Positions 62,105 to 64,000 of a stretch of DNA of 64,000 nt are shown piece after piece. A program made the translations under genes and the position numbers. The number at the start of each line of letters is the position of its first letter. Within the stretch, counting starts at the first letter, position 1. Location: assembly GCA_947568835.1 (NCBI GenBank), contig OX387604.1:5150360-5214359 (forward strand). Reading direction: 5' to 3'. Under the pieces are notes generated by a model, which was not told the origin of the DNA, ran no database searches, and was given only the letters and a program-made list of their open reading frames with translations. Origin of the DNA: Protonemura montana. Lineage: Eukaryota; Arthropoda; Insecta; Plecoptera; Nemouridae.

Positions 62105-64000
62105 TGCATGGGCCCAGGAGGAGGGGTGGGGGGCGGTTATCACAGCACGAGCACGCTCAACACAGGACGCTGAAATCCTGACGAGAACTTGTGTTGCTGA
62201 TAACGTTAACGGATTAAATTACTGGAGGTAGTCATTTCGACCAATTGATCATGTTAGCTTTGGGCTTCGACTTGTTTCTACCCTTTCTTAGCCCCTTTCT
62301 TTGCGCGTTTGTTTTTTAAGTGTGGGATATTCGTGCCTGCCCATGAGTTCTTTCGTACCACTTGACGCATGCCAACGTCTTCGTAATCTCGGCCAAAAGT
62401 GCGTAGGTACATCTTTGAACCCTTCCCGTTTAGCTGAAATCAAGCAATTATCACGGCTAACGGGTGCGCTCGGCCCTATTGAACTTCAATTGACTGCGTT
62501 AACAACCACCCTATAAAGAATGCGCCCTAGAACCGGGCATTCTGCATGGTGCACAGCGTCTTATCGGGGGGCTCTAGCCAAAATTCTACATCATATCTTG
62601 TCTTAAATTTGACTTTTATATTCGGGTTTCAAGCGTAATGTATTTTTTGCTACTCTGTAATGATTCTAAAAAATCAACAGTGTGGAAATGATTACAAGAA
62701 GAATAACAAGATTATTAGTAACATTAGGAAAATAATTTAAGCTAGCTTTATCTTTTAGTTAGCTCAGCTTAGTGATTTTAAATTGAATGGAGGAAACACA
62801 GATCTGTACCTCGCATCTTCCTTTTCGTATACAGCCCTTTCATTCACACATGAAGCAAGGATGCGTGCAAGTACAAATACAATAAACGCAAAGATGATTT
62901 TTACTTACCTATCTACTTCGTAACATTGATTGAAAGACGTCAAATTAATCCGACGATATCACCGTAAGATGCTAAACAACTGAATTACGGATGTTCGATC
63001 ATTATTAACAGTAACCTGAGAAAAGCGAGCATGTTGTTCAATTCTTACCAACTCGGTCGACATCGTCATTCAATTATCATTTTCCTAACGGCACGTTAAA
63101 GGTACCTACTATAAATAATTTGAAAAAGGAAACTTTTCACTTAAGTTTACAATACATTTTTAGAAGAATAATGGATCTGTAATTAGATTTTATACTTGCA
63201 GTATAAACAATATATACTATAGTTTAGAAAAAGTTAAAAAGATAAAAGTTAAGGATTTCAAAAACTAAAGAAACGACCTTAAAAGTGTATTTAATTTTAC
63301 CGACGAAGACCGACTGGTAATTCACATAAAACTTTGTAATTTAACATTATTAAAGAAGAAATGGGCTCGGGTCGAATCTTCTGCTTGCCAATTGTTTCTT
63401 TGAAATGCGATTTTTAAACTGTAAAGTAACGTCGAGAGTTGGTACAGGCTAGTTTGTAAGAGACTTGACCAGTGTGTTCACTTCATCTGCATCTTCATCT
63501 TCATCTTATATCCACACACTGCTTAGTAGATAGTTGGTGGAAAAAGGTTGTAAAAGTGCCACACATTACGCAAAATGATTAGTTTCCTTTCGTGCGGCAA
63601 AGTTATCTGCGGAAAAGCCCGCTAATCCGAGAAAACTTTCTAGTTATAGCTTTCTTTTTTAACACCGCTCTTATTTAAAAGTGTGAAATACATTAAATAC
63701 GAGTTAGGTTATTAAAAAAAGGGTGGCCAAAAAGGCGTAAGGGCGTAAGAAAGACAAATAAAAGAAGGGTAGAGGGAGCAGATGAAAGAAGAAAGCGATT
63801 TACATCTAGTTAAAAGAATAATTAAAATATCACGGAAAAACGAACGAACGTTTGAAAGTTCAAATAAAGACGGGTGTGATTGCGTAATGCGTCTGTCAAA
63901 AGTATTCTTAAAAAAAAAAAGACCATGTGAAAAGTTTTTGACGTGATTGTTTTTGCCGGCTTGTCGCCTGTCACCAAACCCAAGGGTTGTCAGAGCGTTC

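Larger units (their letters stand above)
57940..64000 (+). other. intron following the zinc-finger exon (continues beyond window)
   Basis: The phase-1 donor at 57940 requires a downstream exon that continues the zinc-finger array. I searched by eye for an ERPYKC-type finger start through 64000 and found none, so the next exon is probably outside. Confidence 0.65.

Overview
The window looks like animal, most likely insect, nuclear DNA. It is AT-rich, has no operons and no long plausible coding ORFs, has GT-AG exons separated by kilobases of intron, and carries many mini- and microsatellites. The only protein-coding gene I can support lies on the + strand. Its exons encode the N-terminal part and first two C2H2 zinc fingers of a transcription factor that I recognise, from memory of insect orthologues, as the datilografo (dati/CG2052, ZNF362/384-like) family. 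Hymenoptera is my best guess for the order, but the sequence alone does not prove it.

Gene layout: (1) a candidate CpG-rich promoter/leader at about 32.4-34.8 kb; (2) first coding exon, 34831 (or 34888)-35106, a Pro/Gln/Ser/Thr-rich segment; (3) a 66-bp exon, 38786-38851, too short to show as an ORF and in frame at both ends; (4) a possible second first exon, 52043-52246, His/Gly/Ser-rich, inside the following intron and also phase 0 at its donor; (5) a zinc-finger exon, 57705-57939, with two complete fingers, ending in phase 1 with a donor. The remaining fingers and the 3' end must lie beyond the window. The exon phases allow three N-termini on one DNA-binding core: the long form with the 66-bp exon, the long form without it, and the short form from the internal first exon.

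Region by region: 1-32 kb is apparently non-coding (upstream flank, or 5' introns if there are more distal promoters). It holds large tandem arrays at 3.9-4.5 kb (43-bp unit), 8.8-9.5 kb (14-bp), 15.2-16.2 kb (41-bp), 20.6-21.2 kb (12-bp) and 23.7-23.9 kb (4-bp), a GC-rich island at 10.1-11.6 kb and a long stem-loop element at 20.1-20.3 kb. 32.4-35.1 kb is the likely promoter, leader and first exon. 35.1-57.7 kb is intron, including two different minisatellites that abut at 49.29-50.30 kb and a diverged ~205-bp duplication at 52.3/53.3 kb. 57.9-64 kb is intron. Long ORFs over the arrays are artefacts of repeat units without stops. No tRNA, rRNA, CRISPR array or transposase/reverse-transcriptase coding sequence was recognised.
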